Below the pieces are notes generated by a model. That model made no database searches and was not told the origin of the DNA. It saw only the letters and a program-made list of their open reading frames with translations. 64,000 nucleotides of DNA. It comes from Fervidobacterium pennivorans (GTDB lineage: Bacteria; Thermotogota; Thermotogae; Thermotogales; Fervidobacteriaceae). The stretch covers positions 1,200,001 through 1,264,000 of the forward strand of contig NZ_CP011393.1 in NCBI RefSeq assembly GCF_001644665.1, written 5' to 3'. Every line of letters begins with the position of its first letter. Position 1 is the stretch's first letter. Below, one piece after another: positions 8,820 to 17,840 of the stretch. Made by a program: the position numbers and the translations under genes.

Positions 8820-9155
8820 TTGAACATCATTGAACTGATGGTCGTACTGCTTATTCTAGGGTTTGTTTTTGTTGCTTTTTCAACAAGCCTTATGAAAATA
8901 GCCAATATTGATTTAACAAAAGAGTATGTAGAAACGGCTGTTTATGCAGGTTTATGGAAATCTCAACTGTACAAAGATTACAAAAGCAACAATTACTGTC
9001 GAATTGTCACGGTAGATATGGTAGAGTTTTACAAAGCTTCTGAAAGTTGTCTTTCAGGTCTTGTGGTTAACTCTTTCAGATGGGTAAAAGGTGGGACATA
9101 CTCAGGAGTAGCGGTTGAACCTATCCTTTTCAAAGTTTCAGGAGGTGAAAAATAA
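8820..9155 (+). CDS. Pilin-like protein lacking a prepilin leader
   Basis: 111 residues. The N-terminus MNIIELMVVLLILGFVFVAF is the hydrophobic helix of a type IV pilin or pseudopilin, with Glu at position 5, but the usual charged leader ending in Gly is absent. The TTG start (8820) has GAGGGTG upstream. A TGA stop (8811-8813) lies in frame just before it, so the frame cannot extend to a longer leader; an ATG at 8802 is in frame only across that stop. The rest shows two cysteines (NNYCRI, SESCLSG) that might form a disulfide. It sits between the platform gene and the PilM-like gene, the position of a minor pseudopilin. Whether it is assembled without processing is open. Confidence 0.7.
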   Translation: MNIIELMVVLLILGFVFVAFSTSLMKIANIDLTKEYVETAVYAGLWKSQLYKDYKSNNYCRIVTVDMVEFYKASESCLSGLVVNSFRWVKGGTYSGVAVEPILFKVSGGEK

Positions 9156-9156
9156 T

Positions 9157-10077
9157 TTGGGCATATTTTTGTACAGAGTGGTAACATACAGCCTAAACGA
9201 TGGACAAATCAACACAACGATTGCAAAATACCGTGTGGGAAAGCTGAAAATAAAAAACTATTATCCTCAGTTTGTTCTTGCTGATCCTGAAGACATAACG
9301 GTAATAAACATACCGTGGGATATTGTACAAATGACATTCTTAGAGTTACCACCTACCAAAAAAGAAAGGGATCGCATAAGGGCTGCTGAGTTAGAAATCA
9401 GGCGAATTTACAATCTCAGTGAAGATCTAGTCGTATCTTGCGTACCTTCGGCTTTCGGTAAGTGTCTTGTATTCTTTTTGAAAAAATCTGATTTCTTCAG
9501 ATTCCTTAGTTCATACAATATCGATTTTATACCCGACGTGGCTTATCCAAACATTCTTGCCGAACTCTTGATAGTAAAAAAACTCCCTGGAAGATGGGTT
9601 TACATTGTGCTTAGCGAGCACACTTCAGGTATTGTAATTATGAACGGTGAGAATATTCTGAACGTAAGAATGATTGATTTATCTTTGAACGAGATTAATC
9701 ATATTGTCAAAGAGGAGACAGGTTTTGAAATCTTCGAGATAGAGAACAGTGGTAATGAAGAACTGATAGGACAAGCGAAAAAGATAGTTGATAGCATAAC
9801 CTATGACATACTGGGAATAGTAGGTAGGGAAGTAATAATCTCGATTAACACGACGGAACAAGAAAAACTTAGCATAGAAATGATCGATGGTATCTCCTTG
9901 GTATGTCGTTCGAGTATTATCAAGGAAGCCATTTTATCTACCGAGTCTGATATCAAATCAAAACTTTCCGAGGCAATACTTACAGTCCTCCCACATCCAC
10001 AACTAAGCTTGGCAGACCTCGGGCTACTATACAGGGGGGGATTAGAGCTTGGAAAAGTTAAATCTATCACCTGGTAA
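9157..10077 (+). CDS. PilM-like (GspL-like) actin-fold pilus assembly protein
   Basis: About 306 residues with no membrane segment. The sequence has no strong signature. Its position ahead of two bitopic genes of the PilN and PilO type, and an acidic, actin-fold-like composition (for example WVYIVLSEHTSGIVIMNGENIL and the closing GLLYRGGLEL), fit PilM or the cytoplasmic part of GspL, which link the inner-membrane pilus alignment complex to the motor. TTG 9157 is chosen as start because GGAGGTG (9141-9147) lies nine bases upstream, inside the end of the pilin-like gene; an upstream in-frame start at 9115 has no such site. Translation is probably coupled to the pilin gene. Confidence 0.65.
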   Translation: MGIFLYRVVTYSLNDGQINTTIAKYRVGKLKIKNYYPQFVLADPEDITVINIPWDIVQMTFLELPPTKKERDRIRAAELEIRRIYNLSEDLVVSCVPSAFGKCLVFFLKKSDFFRFLSSYNIDFIPDVAYPNILAELLIVKKLPGRWVYIVLSEHTSGIVIMNGENILNVRMIDLSLNEINHIVKEETGFEIFEIENSGNEELIGQAKKIVDSITYDILGIVGREVIISINTTEQEKLSIEMIDGISLVCRSSIIKEAILSTESDIKSKLSEAILTVLPHPQLSLADLGLLYRGGLELGKVKSITW

Positions 10078-10612
10078 GAAAAGGGTTTTGAAACTTACTA
10101 CATTTTTAATGCTCTTGTTTATATCGATATTGCCTTCCATTTCCTTACTATCGTTATCATATTTCATAATGGAACAAAAAATTTCAAAGTTGTTGATAAG
10201 ATATCCGGAGGTTTTCAACAATCTTACGACCACTGACTTGAGAAATATCGATGCTCAAATAGATAACCTACTTTCTTCTTTGAAGGCTAAGGAATCGCAG
10301 TTGAAAAGTGCAAGCGAGGAAATTAAGAATTATATAATAGAAGCTTATAAGAATACATATTTTTTGCATAGCTTTCTCAAATACACATCCACAAACACTA
10401 ACAGCTATTTTCTAACAAACGTTATTTATGATGGTCAAAGGTTCTACGTAGATTTTTATGAATACGGAACTGAAACACAAATTAGTACTTCTGTTATTTA
10501 TAACGACCTGGCACGGTTTTATAAGGATGTGCTTGTATCTTTACTAGAGCAAAGAAATTTTTTGGGAGACATGAAATATTTCCACTACATTTGGGAGGGT
10601 AGGATAAGATAA
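10049..10612 (+). CDS. PilN-like bitopic pilus assembly protein
   Basis: 187 residues: a short cytoplasmic start (MEKLNLSPGKKRVLK), one membrane helix (about 15-40), a probable coiled coil (about 60-95, DAQIDNLLSSLKAKESQLKSASEEIKN) and a mixed C-terminal domain. PilN starts with a conserved short N-terminal tail (usually xxINLLP) that docks into PilM; LNLSP here may be its counterpart. The TTG start overlaps the end of the PilM-like gene by 29 bases and its stop overlaps the next start codon, giving a tightly packed operon. Assignment is by topology and gene order. Confidence 0.6.
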   Translation: MEKLNLSPGKKRVLKLTTFLMLLFISILPSISLLSLSYFIMEQKISKLLIRYPEVFNNLTTTDLRNIDAQIDNLLSSLKAKESQLKSASEEIKNYIIEAYKNTYFLHSFLKYTSTNTNSYFLTNVIYDGQRFYVDFYEYGTETQISTSVIYNDLARFYKDVLVSLLEQRNFLGDMKYFHYIWEGRIR

Positions 10613-11010
10613 TGATTCTGATGCCAAGAAAAGGCGCGATGATAATTTTGTTTGTTACGTTGATAGTATCAACTCTTGGTAGTCTTCTTTATTTTTCCGG
10701 TAAAACATACACTTATGTCTCAAAACTTGAGCAAAAATTTATCGAAGTGAGAAGTGTATCCAGGAATATAGCTCAGCTTGAAACACAACTCAAACAATTA
10801 GAGAATGTTAGAGCTTCTGTTTACAGCGTTCAAAGTACCTTTGCCAAAAATGAAATGACTCCAGAACAAGTGAAGGAAAAATTATACGAAGTTCTTTCGA
10901 GTGGGCTCCTTATAACTGATTACATCGTTATAAAAGCCTCTTTAAGCGAACCTATAGTATTTAAAAAACTTTCAGTGAAATATACGATGATAATTCGCGG
11001 TTCTGAATAA
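10612..11010 (+). CDS. PilO-like bitopic pilus assembly protein
   Basis: 132 residues: a membrane helix at about 9-30 (MIILFVTLIVSTLGSLLYF), a coiled-coil stretch (about 38-70, VSRNIAQLETQLKQLENVRASV), then a small alpha/beta domain. This is the architecture of PilO/GspM, which dimerises with PilN below the secretin. The ATG overlaps the previous stop (ATAATG), so translation is coupled; an alternative in-frame ATG is at 10621. It is shorter than usual PilO (about 200 residues). Confidence 0.55.
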   Translation: MILMPRKGAMIILFVTLIVSTLGSLLYFSGKTYTYVSKLEQKFIEVRSVSRNIAQLETQLKQLENVRASVYSVQSTFAKNEMTPEQVKEKLYEVLSSGLLITDYIVIKASLSEPIVFKKLSVKYTMIIRGSE

Positions 11011-11042
11011 AATTTGATATAAAATGAAAGTGGTGAGAATCA

Positions 11043-11678
11043 ATGGCACTGAACAGAAGAACTGTTATTCTTTTAATAATAGCGATAGTTATATGGGCTG
11101 CTGCTATAGTTGTTCTGTATATAAATTATGGTCCCAAAAAAACACCAACATCAACGGCAGGTACAACTCCAGCTCAGACTACAAATGAACAAGCATCGCA
11201 ACCTGGGAGTATTAATGTACACAATACTACAACTTCTACTGGTCAAGGTTCTACTAACGTATCTGGATCAACATCAATTGGAGCAACTACAGTTGCTAAT
11301 TTATCCAGTTTTAGTATTACAGAACTAGCTTCAATAGCGGAATCTAAGGTAATTATCAAGAACGTTTTTGAACCGTATTTTGTTGATTTAGTAAGTTTGC
11401 TTGAAGGTGTTTCAGGAACCTTGGAATCACAAGATTCATCAACATTTATAGAAGATATTACTTCTGATAATACACAATATCACGGATACTTAGAAATCAG
11501 AGATGGAGGTGTAAGAACAACGAAGGTGTATCTCACATTAAATGGAGAAACAAAAGCTTGGTTGAGTGAGGAGCTAATCGATGGGAAATACAAAGTCATC
11601 TACGTAAGTAGTAAATTCTTGGTTGTTTTGGATACTTCGGATGGAAGGATAAAGAAAATATCAGTAATGCAGAAATAA
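11043..11678 (+). CDS. Membrane-anchored protein with Thr/Ser-rich linker, PilP/GspC-position protein
   Basis: 211 residues: an N-terminal anchor (about 8-28, ILLIIAIVIWAAAIVVLYI), a low-complexity linker rich in Thr, Ser, Gln and Gly (about 32-90), then a compact domain (about 95-211, ending VLDTSDGRIKKISVMQK). It lies between the PilO-like gene and the secretin gene, where PilP or GspC usually lies; these contact the secretin N-domains from the inner membrane. The linker would let the C-terminal domain span the periplasm. Homology to PilP is inferred from layout only. The ATG start has a GTGGTGAG site upstream. Confidence 0.55.
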   Translation: MALNRRTVILLIIAIVIWAAAIVVLYINYGPKKTPTSTAGTTPAQTTNEQASQPGSINVHNTTTSTGQGSTNVSGSTSIGATTVANLSSFSITELASIAESKVIIKNVFEPYFVDLVSLLEGVSGTLESQDSSTFIEDITSDNTQYHGYLEIRDGGVRTTKVYLTLNGETKAWLSEELIDGKYKVIYVSSKFLVVLDTSDGRIKKISVMQK

Positions 11679-11699
11679 CGGTTAATTAAACAGGGGGGA

Positions 11700-14600
11700 A
11701 TGCTTTTGAAAAGCACAAATTTGCTCAAATTTTTTGGCTTTATCATGTTTCTTTTAGCTTTTACAAGTTCATTTGCAGAATTGATCGACCTGACTTACGT
11801 TAAGACGTCGAGTGAGATAGTAATTATAGTATCTTTTACAAAGACTCCTACGGTTCAATACTATTCGAGAAATGGTAGCAAGACTGTTCATTTCTTCGTT
11901 GTAAATGACACATGTGTTAGTCCTATTTACCTCCCTATAAATGCTGAAAGTGTGGATGCCGTTCAGGTTATACCATTCCGTGACGCCGCGAATCTATTTG
12001 TCTACACGCTCACACCTGTGAGCGCCACATATAATGTCACAGGTTCTAGATTATATATTAGGTTGCCTTTGAGCACCTCTGCAAAGCGTATGACTGCAAA
12101 TTTTACAAGTCTAAAAAGCGAAGTTGTTTTTAAAGACTTAGCTGACTTCTTTGGAATAAATCTTGTTTTATACGATAGCGCGAAAGGGAAACTCGTAAAT
12201 ACAAGAGTGAACAATTCTACTATCGAACAGATATTGAGAAATCTCTTAACATTAACCGGCTTATCTTATGCTTATTCAGAAGACCAGACCTTGTACATAG
12301 GTTCCCAAGAGGACATCGAAAAGACATTCGCACTGAACTTCCAGATACCTGGTGGAAAGGTGTCTGTTGAAGAGCTGAGCAAATTATTCATGGATAGTAT
12401 CTACGCGCTACCACTTTCCGATAAGTCAAAATTATTTACTTATGGAGGTTCTAATGAATACAAGATTTTAGCATCTGCTATAGGCCTAGCCGCAAGAGAA
12501 GCTGCTAAGAAGATGGAACCAAAACCAACATGGTATTATTTCAGTTACACAGCTGACGAGAAAGAACTTGAGGGATTCTTAGAGAAGCTTAAGAAGATTT
12601 ATGACTTCGATTTTGTTCTTCTACCAGAGATCAAACAGTTAGCTCTTAACGGAGCTGACTACGAGAAAGTGTGGGAATTAGTGAAAACTTTGAAACCTGC
12701 ACAGAAACCTGCGATTGAGACACAATATAGGACATTTACTACAGAATATCCTCAACGTGTTGCGGAATTTCTCAAACAGCTTTACAAGGATATTAATGTC
12801 GAAGTTATAGGTGATAAACTTTATGTTTCCACAGATTATGAAAATGTAGTAAAGAAACTTCTTGAAGACCCTGTTATTGCACGTCCTTGGAGAGTCATGT
12901 TTTCCGATACATCGGAAGACACTGTCAAAACGGCTTTAAGCTATTTGGATATAGCTGAGCCAAATTATATTGTGAAGTCATACGATAACACAGTTTACGT
13001 GACACTCTTTGTTAATGAGAAGAAATACAAAGAATTTCTTGACCTAGTAAACACTATGAGTTTTACAACAGCGACTGTTAAAGTCGATGAAGCTTTTTTG
13101 AAATCATTTAATGTAGCTGTTGTTCAGACCTTTTCTGATGGTTCTAGGTTAGTAAAAGGGAAAATAAAAGAAATAGAGAGGCTGAAGAAAGCAATCGAAG
13201 AAAGCATCACGAATGTTGTTATAAAAGCCGAACCATCTGATCCTTCAAAAGATGTGATATCTAAGGTTCTTGGTTATCCAGTTGACATTACAACAGATGG
13301 TTATTGGATAATAACTGTACCGAAGCAAGAATCTTCAACGATTCAGGAGAAATTTAAGAATATCAGAGAAAACTTTGGCAAAAGTATAATAACGCTGAAC
13401 GGTAGATACGATGAAAACGCAGTGGAGATTGCTAAAAAAATTTACGGTGTTGAAATATACACGTTGTCAGATAAATTAATTATCTACGGAACCCAATCCC
13501 AAAATGCAAAGCAATTTTTGGAAAAGCTAACAGTTGAAAATTTCATAGTTCCCGTCCAAATTTCGCTTTCAAATGTACATATCGACTATGTCAGGAAAGT
13601 TTACAATGTTGAAGTTATCTACTTCCCAGAAATGAATAAAGCCGTAGTCTTCGGACCTATCGAACCTGCTTTAAGAGCAGCCGCGTATTTGAAATCGCTT
13701 AACATGCAGTCAGATTTGGAATCGCTAAAACTTTCCAGTTCTTTGAAAAAAGAAGATTTAGAAAAACTGAGCTCGCTCCTTGAACTAAATGTAAAGGTAG
13801 AAGTTATCGGAGATACCGCTTATCTAAAAGGAATTAAGAACGATATTGAGAAACTAGTTAAAGAAATCAACAAGTTGATTCTGTCACCGGAAATGACTTA
13901 CGATGTTATTAGTTATGATGAAAGCTTGGATGAAATCTTAAGAAAAATATACAACGTGCAAACTTACAAAATAAAATCTGGATACATAGTTTACGGAACA
14001 AAAGAACAAATCCAAAATGTAAAGGCGTTTTTAGGACAGGTCAAGTTAGAGGAAATCAGAATTCTCAACACGCAGATTGAAGAAGCTTACTTAGGAATAA
14101 TAAGAGACATCTACGATAGCTCAGTTAGATATTACAAAATAGGGGATAAGGTATACTTAATTGGTAAAAAAGAAAGCCTCGACAAGATAGCGGAAGAAGT
14201 AAGTGTCTTTGAAAAAGAAAAAGGTTCTTTAGCAATAGAAACTTTCAGGTTAGGTAACAACGTGAAACTTGAAGATGTAACAAAACTTCGTGACTTATTG
14301 AGTTTGAAGGTAGAAGCTATACAGATTGGGGATGTGCTGTACTTAAAAGGTAAACAAGATGAGATTGCTAAGTTAAAATCAGAGATAGAAAAACTTACCC
14401 AATCACCCGAGCTTGAATATGAATTAATTAACTATGACGAAGTTCTGGATAGTGTTGTAAAGGAACTTTATGGGGTAAAGACTTACAAAGTAAAATCCGG
14501 ATACATAGTCTACGGAACACAAGAGCAACTTGCAAGTGTAAAATCTTTCGTAAGTGGTTTTTCTACGCAACTTGAGGTTAGGACTTTAACAACAAAACTC

Positions 14601-16412
14601 GAAGCAAGAGATATTGAAACAATCATTTCTGTTTATGATCCAAATGTAAAACATTACAAAATCGGTGATAAAGTTTATCTGGTTGGCAAGAAAGAAAGCT
14701 TAGATAAGATAGAAAAAGAAATATCGCAGTTCGATGCGCAGAGTGAATATAACATCATAAATGGTAAGTTGCTTATCGAAGTTACAAATAAGAACTTAGC
14801 AGAACTTGTAATGAAAGTAAGTAATGTGTTTAAAGAACAAGTCATTTTGGTAGATGAATTAAAGACCAACGTTACCTTGAGATTGTTAGTAGCGGACTTT
14901 AGGAGCTTCGTGGAATATTTACAAACCTTCGGCGTTACTTATAAACAGACAGACGATGTTTACTTAATTTATTCCGCTGCTCCTCAACAAACAGCTTTCC
15001 AGGGACAGCAACAAACGCAACCAGTGCAACCAGAAGAAGTTATTGTGAAAGATGGGCTTATAACAATAAATGCTTCAAACAAAAACGTAACTGATATAGT
15101 GTCCCAAGTACTTTCAAAACTTGGAAAGTCTTACAAAATTGATGATGTCCAAACAAAAGTGTTCTCCGTCAGTTTGAATAATATAGACTTTGAAACATTC
15201 AAATCGGTGTTTTCCGAATGGGTTGAAATTAAGGAAATCGGTAATGTGGTCTACGTTTCAAAACCTATATCTGTTAGCGAGTCGAAAGTTTCTGTTAAGA
15301 ATGGCAAAATTAGTGTAAAAATAGACAATGAACCGCTTGGAAACGTTATAAAATCCGTCTTTGAAAGTTTCGGGTATCCCATTATATTCTCCAAACAAAT
15401 AAACACGACGGCAACGATGTCGCTATCAGAGATAGATTTCGATACTTTCACTTCTATACTTTTGAATTACGGGATAGCGATTAAAAAATCCGGAAACGTG
15501 TATGTTGTTGACACTACACCTGAAGCCACAAAAACAAAAACAACGTATACGTTTAATGTAACGCGTGGTGCTGATAAAGTCAAAGCACTTATAGAATTCT
15601 ACGGTGGTAAAGCAATGGTGAATACAGATGCCGGAATAGTAATTGCTTATGATTTAGATCCCAAAAATGTTGATGATATTAGAAACGTTATCGATAAAGT
15701 TTCCAAAGTTAGAGTTGTTTCGATCGAAACAAAAGTAGTTGACGAATCTCTTTTGAGCAGTCTGGGGTTTGATATCTCAACAATTTTGAGCTCAGCTGAC
15801 TATCTATCGATTGGTACTGGAGGTCTTAGCCTGAAATTCAAAATTGTTGACTTTATGGACCTGCAAGCGCTGTGGAACAAGATAATTGACGAAGCTCAAA
15901 TCCAAATCAAAACGTCAGGTAGTAATGTACAAGCTCCATACGGAACATCTGGAGGAGGAAAACTATTGGCAAACCCAAATATAATGGCAAAGAGTGGGGA
16001 ACAAGCAAGAATATTTATAGGTGATTCTATACCGGTTGTAATTACTTCTGAAGGAAGGCAGACGATGAACTATTTGGAAGCCGGTATAGAATTAAGAATC
16101 ACCCCGAGTATAAACCTTGATGATACGATAGACTTGGATTTATATACAACAGTTGGAAACTTTGATTATTCAGTAGTTGTAGGAGGCTTCCCGAAGCAGA
16201 ACAAAAGAGAGGTCCAAACAAAGATTACACTCAAGAATGGTCAAACACTCATAATCGGTGGACTTGCCAGAGAAGAGGTTAGCAAATCGGAATGGAAAAT
16301 CCCAATTCTCGGAGACTTACCCATAATCGGTTGGCTTTTCAAAGGTGTACAAGAGAAAACCGAACAGAGAAACATAGTGATATTCTTAACAGCCAAGATA
16401 ATAGAACAGTAG
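11700..16412 (+). CDS. Giant secretin (PilQ/GspD family)
   Basis: 1570 residues, more than twice the usual 650-750. It begins with a signal peptide (MLLKSTNLLKFFGFIMFLLAFTSSFA). An STN-like domain occupies about 137-200, and three more STN-like modules lie near 1023-1095, 1120-1190 and 1202-1275. Between them are many secretin-N (N1-type) modules, including a tandem duplication of 173 residues starting near 737 and 910 (SYDESLDE and NYDEVLDS; both copies carry KSGYIVYGT and YYKIGDKVYL or HYKIGDKVYL). The outer-membrane pore domain is C-terminal, from about 1310, with QAPYGTSGGGKLLANP, IFIGDSIPVV and the ending KNGQTLIIGGLAREE and PILGDLPIIGWLF. It should form the outer-membrane channel of the pilus or secretion machine. 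The ATG has GGGGGG upstream. A terminator follows. Confidence 0.9.
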   Translation: MLLKSTNLLKFFGFIMFLLAFTSSFAELIDLTYVKTSSEIVIIVSFTKTPTVQYYSRNGSKTVHFFVVNDTCVSPIYLPINAESVDAVQVIPFRDAANLFVYTLTPVSATYNVTGSRLYIRLPLSTSAKRMTANFTSLKSEVVFKDLADFFGINLVLYDSAKGKLVNTRVNNSTIEQILRNLLTLTGLSYAYSEDQTLYIGSQEDIEKTFALNFQIPGGKVSVEELSKLFMDSIYALPLSDKSKLFTYGGSNEYKILASAIGLAAREAAKKMEPKPTWYYFSYTADEKELEGFLEKLKKIYDFDFVLLPEIKQLALNGADYEKVWELVKTLKPAQKPAIETQYRTFTTEYPQRVAEFLKQLYKDINVEVIGDKLYVSTDYENVVKKLLEDPVIARPWRVMFSDTSEDTVKTALSYLDIAEPNYIVKSYDNTVYVTLFVNEKKYKEFLDLVNTMSFTTATVKVDEAFLKSFNVAVVQTFSDGSRLVKGKIKEIERLKKAIEESITNVVIKAEPSDPSKDVISKVLGYPVDITTDGYWIITVPKQESSTIQEKFKNIRENFGKSIITLNGRYDENAVEIAKKIYGVEIYTLSDKLIIYGTQSQNAKQFLEKLTVENFIVPVQISLSNVHIDYVRKVYNVEVIYFPEMNKAVVFGPIEPALRAAAYLKSLNMQSDLESLKLSSSLKKEDLEKLSSLLELNVKVEVIGDTAYLKGIKNDIEKLVKEINKLILSPEMTYDVISYDESLDEILRKIYNVQTYKIKSGYIVYGTKEQIQNVKAFLGQVKLEEIRILNTQIEEAYLGIIRDIYDSSVRYYKIGDKVYLIGKKESLDKIAEEVSVFEKEKGSLAIETFRLGNNVKLEDVTKLRDLLSLKVEAIQIGDVLYLKGKQDEIAKLKSEIEKLTQSPELEYELINYDEVLDSVVKELYGVKTYKVKSGYIVYGTQEQLASVKSFVSGFSTQLEVRTLTTKLEARDIETIISVYDPNVKHYKIGDKVYLVGKKESLDKIEKEISQFDAQSEYNIINGKLLIEVTNKNLAELVMKVSNVFKEQVILVDELKTNVTLRLLVADFRSFVEYLQTFGVTYKQTDDVYLIYSAAPQQTAFQGQQQTQPVQPEEVIVKDGLITINASNKNVTDIVSQVLSKLGKSYKIDDVQTKVFSVSLNNIDFETFKSVFSEWVEIKEIGNVVYVSKPISVSESKVSVKNGKISVKIDNEPLGNVIKSVFESFGYPIIFSKQINTTATMSLSEIDFDTFTSILLNYGIAIKKSGNVYVVDTTPEATKTKTTYTFNVTRGADKVKALIEFYGGKAMVNTDAGIVIAYDLDPKNVDDIRNVIDKVSKVRVVSIETKVVDESLLSSLGFDISTILSSADYLSIGTGGLSLKFKIVDFMDLQALWNKIIDEAQIQIKTSGSNVQAPYGTSGGGKLLANPNIMAKSGEQARIFIGDSIPVVITSEGRQTMNYLEAGIELRITPSINLDDTIDLDLYTTVGNFDYSVVVGGFPKQNKREVQTKITLKNGQTLIIGGLAREEVSKSEWKIPILGDLPIIGWLFKGVQEKTEQRNIVIFLTAKIIEQ

Positions 16413-16432
16413 CCAGTATAAGCATTTGTCGG

Positions 16433-16468
16433 AAAGCGCCGGACATTTGAATTGACCGGCGCTTTTTT
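16433..16468 (+). terminator. Rho-independent terminator after the pilus operon
   Basis: AAAGCGCCGG pairs with CCGGCGCTTT across a 13-base loop and is followed by a T run. It lies 20 bp after the secretin stop and closes the pilus block. Confidence 0.9.
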
Positions 16469-16499
16469 AGTCTTTTGGGGTATTTTCGACAAGAAATTG

Positions 16500-16508
16500 T
16501 GGTATACT
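16500..16508 (+). promoter_or_regulatory. Extended -10 promoter element for the Memo gene
   Basis: TGGTATACT matches the extended -10 form (TGnTATAAT, one mismatch), about 50 bases before the start codon and just after a terminator. No clear -35 is seen at normal spacing. Confidence 0.5.
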
Positions 16509-16558
16509 AAGAATAGTTAGTTTTTCAAAGTAGTTTACTCAAAGGAAAGGTGAGTAAA

Positions 16559-17359
16559 ATGAACAGAAGACCTGTGGTTGCTGGAAAATTTTATCCTGGA
16601 ACTCCAAATCAATTGACAAGCATGTGTGAAGCTTTTCTGGGAAGTGAAAAACCGAAAAATCGTCTTGAAAAACCATTAGGTCTTATCTTACCGCATGCTG
16701 GGTACATATACAGCGGAAAAACCGCAGGATTGGGTATTAAAAAAGCTGTTGAATTTGGTAAGCCAAGTAACATAATCATTCTAGGTCCTAATCACACAGG
16801 TTACGGTGCTTCGGTCTCTGTTTGGAAGGAAGGTGAGTGGTTCGTTCCAAATGGAAGTGTTAGGGTAAACTCTATAATAGCTGAGGAAATAATAGACGGA
16901 AAAATAATTGAAGAAGACGAAAGTGCCCATTTGTACGAGCACTCTATAGAAGTTCAACTACCGTTATTAATACACGCATTTGGTGAATTTCAAATAGTTC
17001 CCATCTGTATGATGGATCAACGACTCACTAAGGCCCGCTTTATTGCTGAAAGGATAAGAAAAATTCTTGAGAAATATCCAGATACATTAGTTGTTGCTTC
17101 TTCTGATTTCAACCATTATGATCCACATGAATTAACCATGAAAAAAGATGAGATTGCTATTACGAGAATAATTAGTAACGATTTGGAGGGTCTTTACGAA
17201 GATTTGAAAAAATACGACATAACCATGTGCGGTCCTGGACCTGTTGCGGTTGTTAGAAGTTTGTTTGAAAACGCCGAACTCGTATATCACACTACGAGTG
17301 CGGAGTTTTCGCAGGACTTTTCTTACACTGTTGGATATGCTTCTTTCATTTTGTGGTAA
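16559..17359 (+). CDS. amrB: Memo family protein (AmmeMemoRadiSam system protein B)
   Basis: 266 residues matching the Memo family throughout: RRPVVAGKFYPG at the N-terminus, GLILPHAGYIYSGKTAG, NIIILGPNHTG, SAHLYEHSIEVQLPLL, VVASSDFNHYDP and the closing TTSAEFSQDFSYTVGYAS. The fold resembles extradiol-type dioxygenases with metal-binding His residues. In bacteria it often accompanies an AMMECR1 protein and a radical SAM enzyme (the AmmeMemoRadiSam set), whose function is unsettled; neither partner is visible here. ATG 16559 is preferred over GTG 16550 because GGAAAGGTG lies upstream and the protein then starts at the conserved family position. Confidence 0.9.
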   Translation: MNRRPVVAGKFYPGTPNQLTSMCEAFLGSEKPKNRLEKPLGLILPHAGYIYSGKTAGLGIKKAVEFGKPSNIIILGPNHTGYGASVSVWKEGEWFVPNGSVRVNSIIAEEIIDGKIIEEDESAHLYEHSIEVQLPLLIHAFGEFQIVPICMMDQRLTKARFIAERIRKILEKYPDTLVVASSDFNHYDPHELTMKKDEIAITRIISNDLEGLYEDLKKYDITMCGPGPVAVVRSLFENAELVYHTTSAEFSQDFSYTVGYASFILW

Positions 17360-17372
17360 GAGTTCAAGAATA

Positions 17373-17405
17373 AAAAAGCCCAGAGCTCAGCTCTGGGCTT
17401 TTTGA
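17373..17405. terminator. Bidirectional terminator between the Memo and mscL genes
   Basis: A near-perfect hairpin, AAAAAGCCCAGAGC / GCTCTGGGCTTTTT with a three-base loop. It has A and T runs on both sides, so it can end both converging genes. Confidence 0.92.
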
Positions 17406-17408
17406 TTT

Positions 17409-17771
17409 TTAATCTTTTTCCCTCTTTACTTTTTCTTCAAGCTTTTTAGCTGCAAGTTCTGCTGCTAATTTTGCTTTTTCAGCAGCTTTGTTCATCGCTC
17501 TAACAAGGAAGAAGACTATCAAAGCAACGATAAGAAAATCTAAAGCAGCAGAAATAACCCTTCCCCAGTAGATACCGTGCCACTGAATTTCCTCAATTTT
17601 TCCAAGGTGCATCTTAGTGAGCACAGGTTGCAAAATGGCAGGAGTGATCAGATCATTTACAAGAGAGGTAACGAGTTGGTTGAGTTTGCCACCGATAATG
17701 ATTGCTACAGCAAGTCCGATGACGTTGTACTGCTTTAAAAAGTCAGAAAACTCTTGGAAAACCTTTTTCAT
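17409..17771 (-). CDS. mscL: Large-conductance mechanosensitive channel
   Basis: 120 residues. The start MKKVFQEFSDFLKQYNVIGLAVAIIIGG matches the MscL N-terminal amphipathic helix and pore-lining TM1, followed by VTSLVNDLITP, a short periplasmic loop, TM2 (VISAALDFLIVALIVFFLVRAM) and a charged C-terminal helix (AAEKAKLAAELAAKKLEEKVKREKD) like the cytoplasmic bundle. MscL forms a pentamer that opens under membrane tension. The ATG at 17771 has AGGAGGTAAGGGG upstream; longer in-frame starts lack a better site. Confidence 0.88.
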   Translation of the reverse strand: MKKVFQEFSDFLKQYNVIGLAVAIIIGGKLNQLVTSLVNDLITPAILQPVLTKMHLGKIEEIQWHGIYWGRVISAALDFLIVALIVFFLVRAMNKAAEKAKLAAELAAKKLEEKVKREKD

Positions 17772-17840
17772 ATGCCCCTTACCTCCTGATGACAAATTGA
17801 AACTTGCTCACTTTTGTTTGGAAACTTCAGAGTACTTTTC

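Noticed and set aside
8802-8822. TGA readthrough (for example selenocysteine) in the pilin leader
   Set aside because: There is no sign of a SECIS-like hairpin. Even with readthrough the residue before the mature N-terminus would be Ser rather than Gly, so a leader is not restored.
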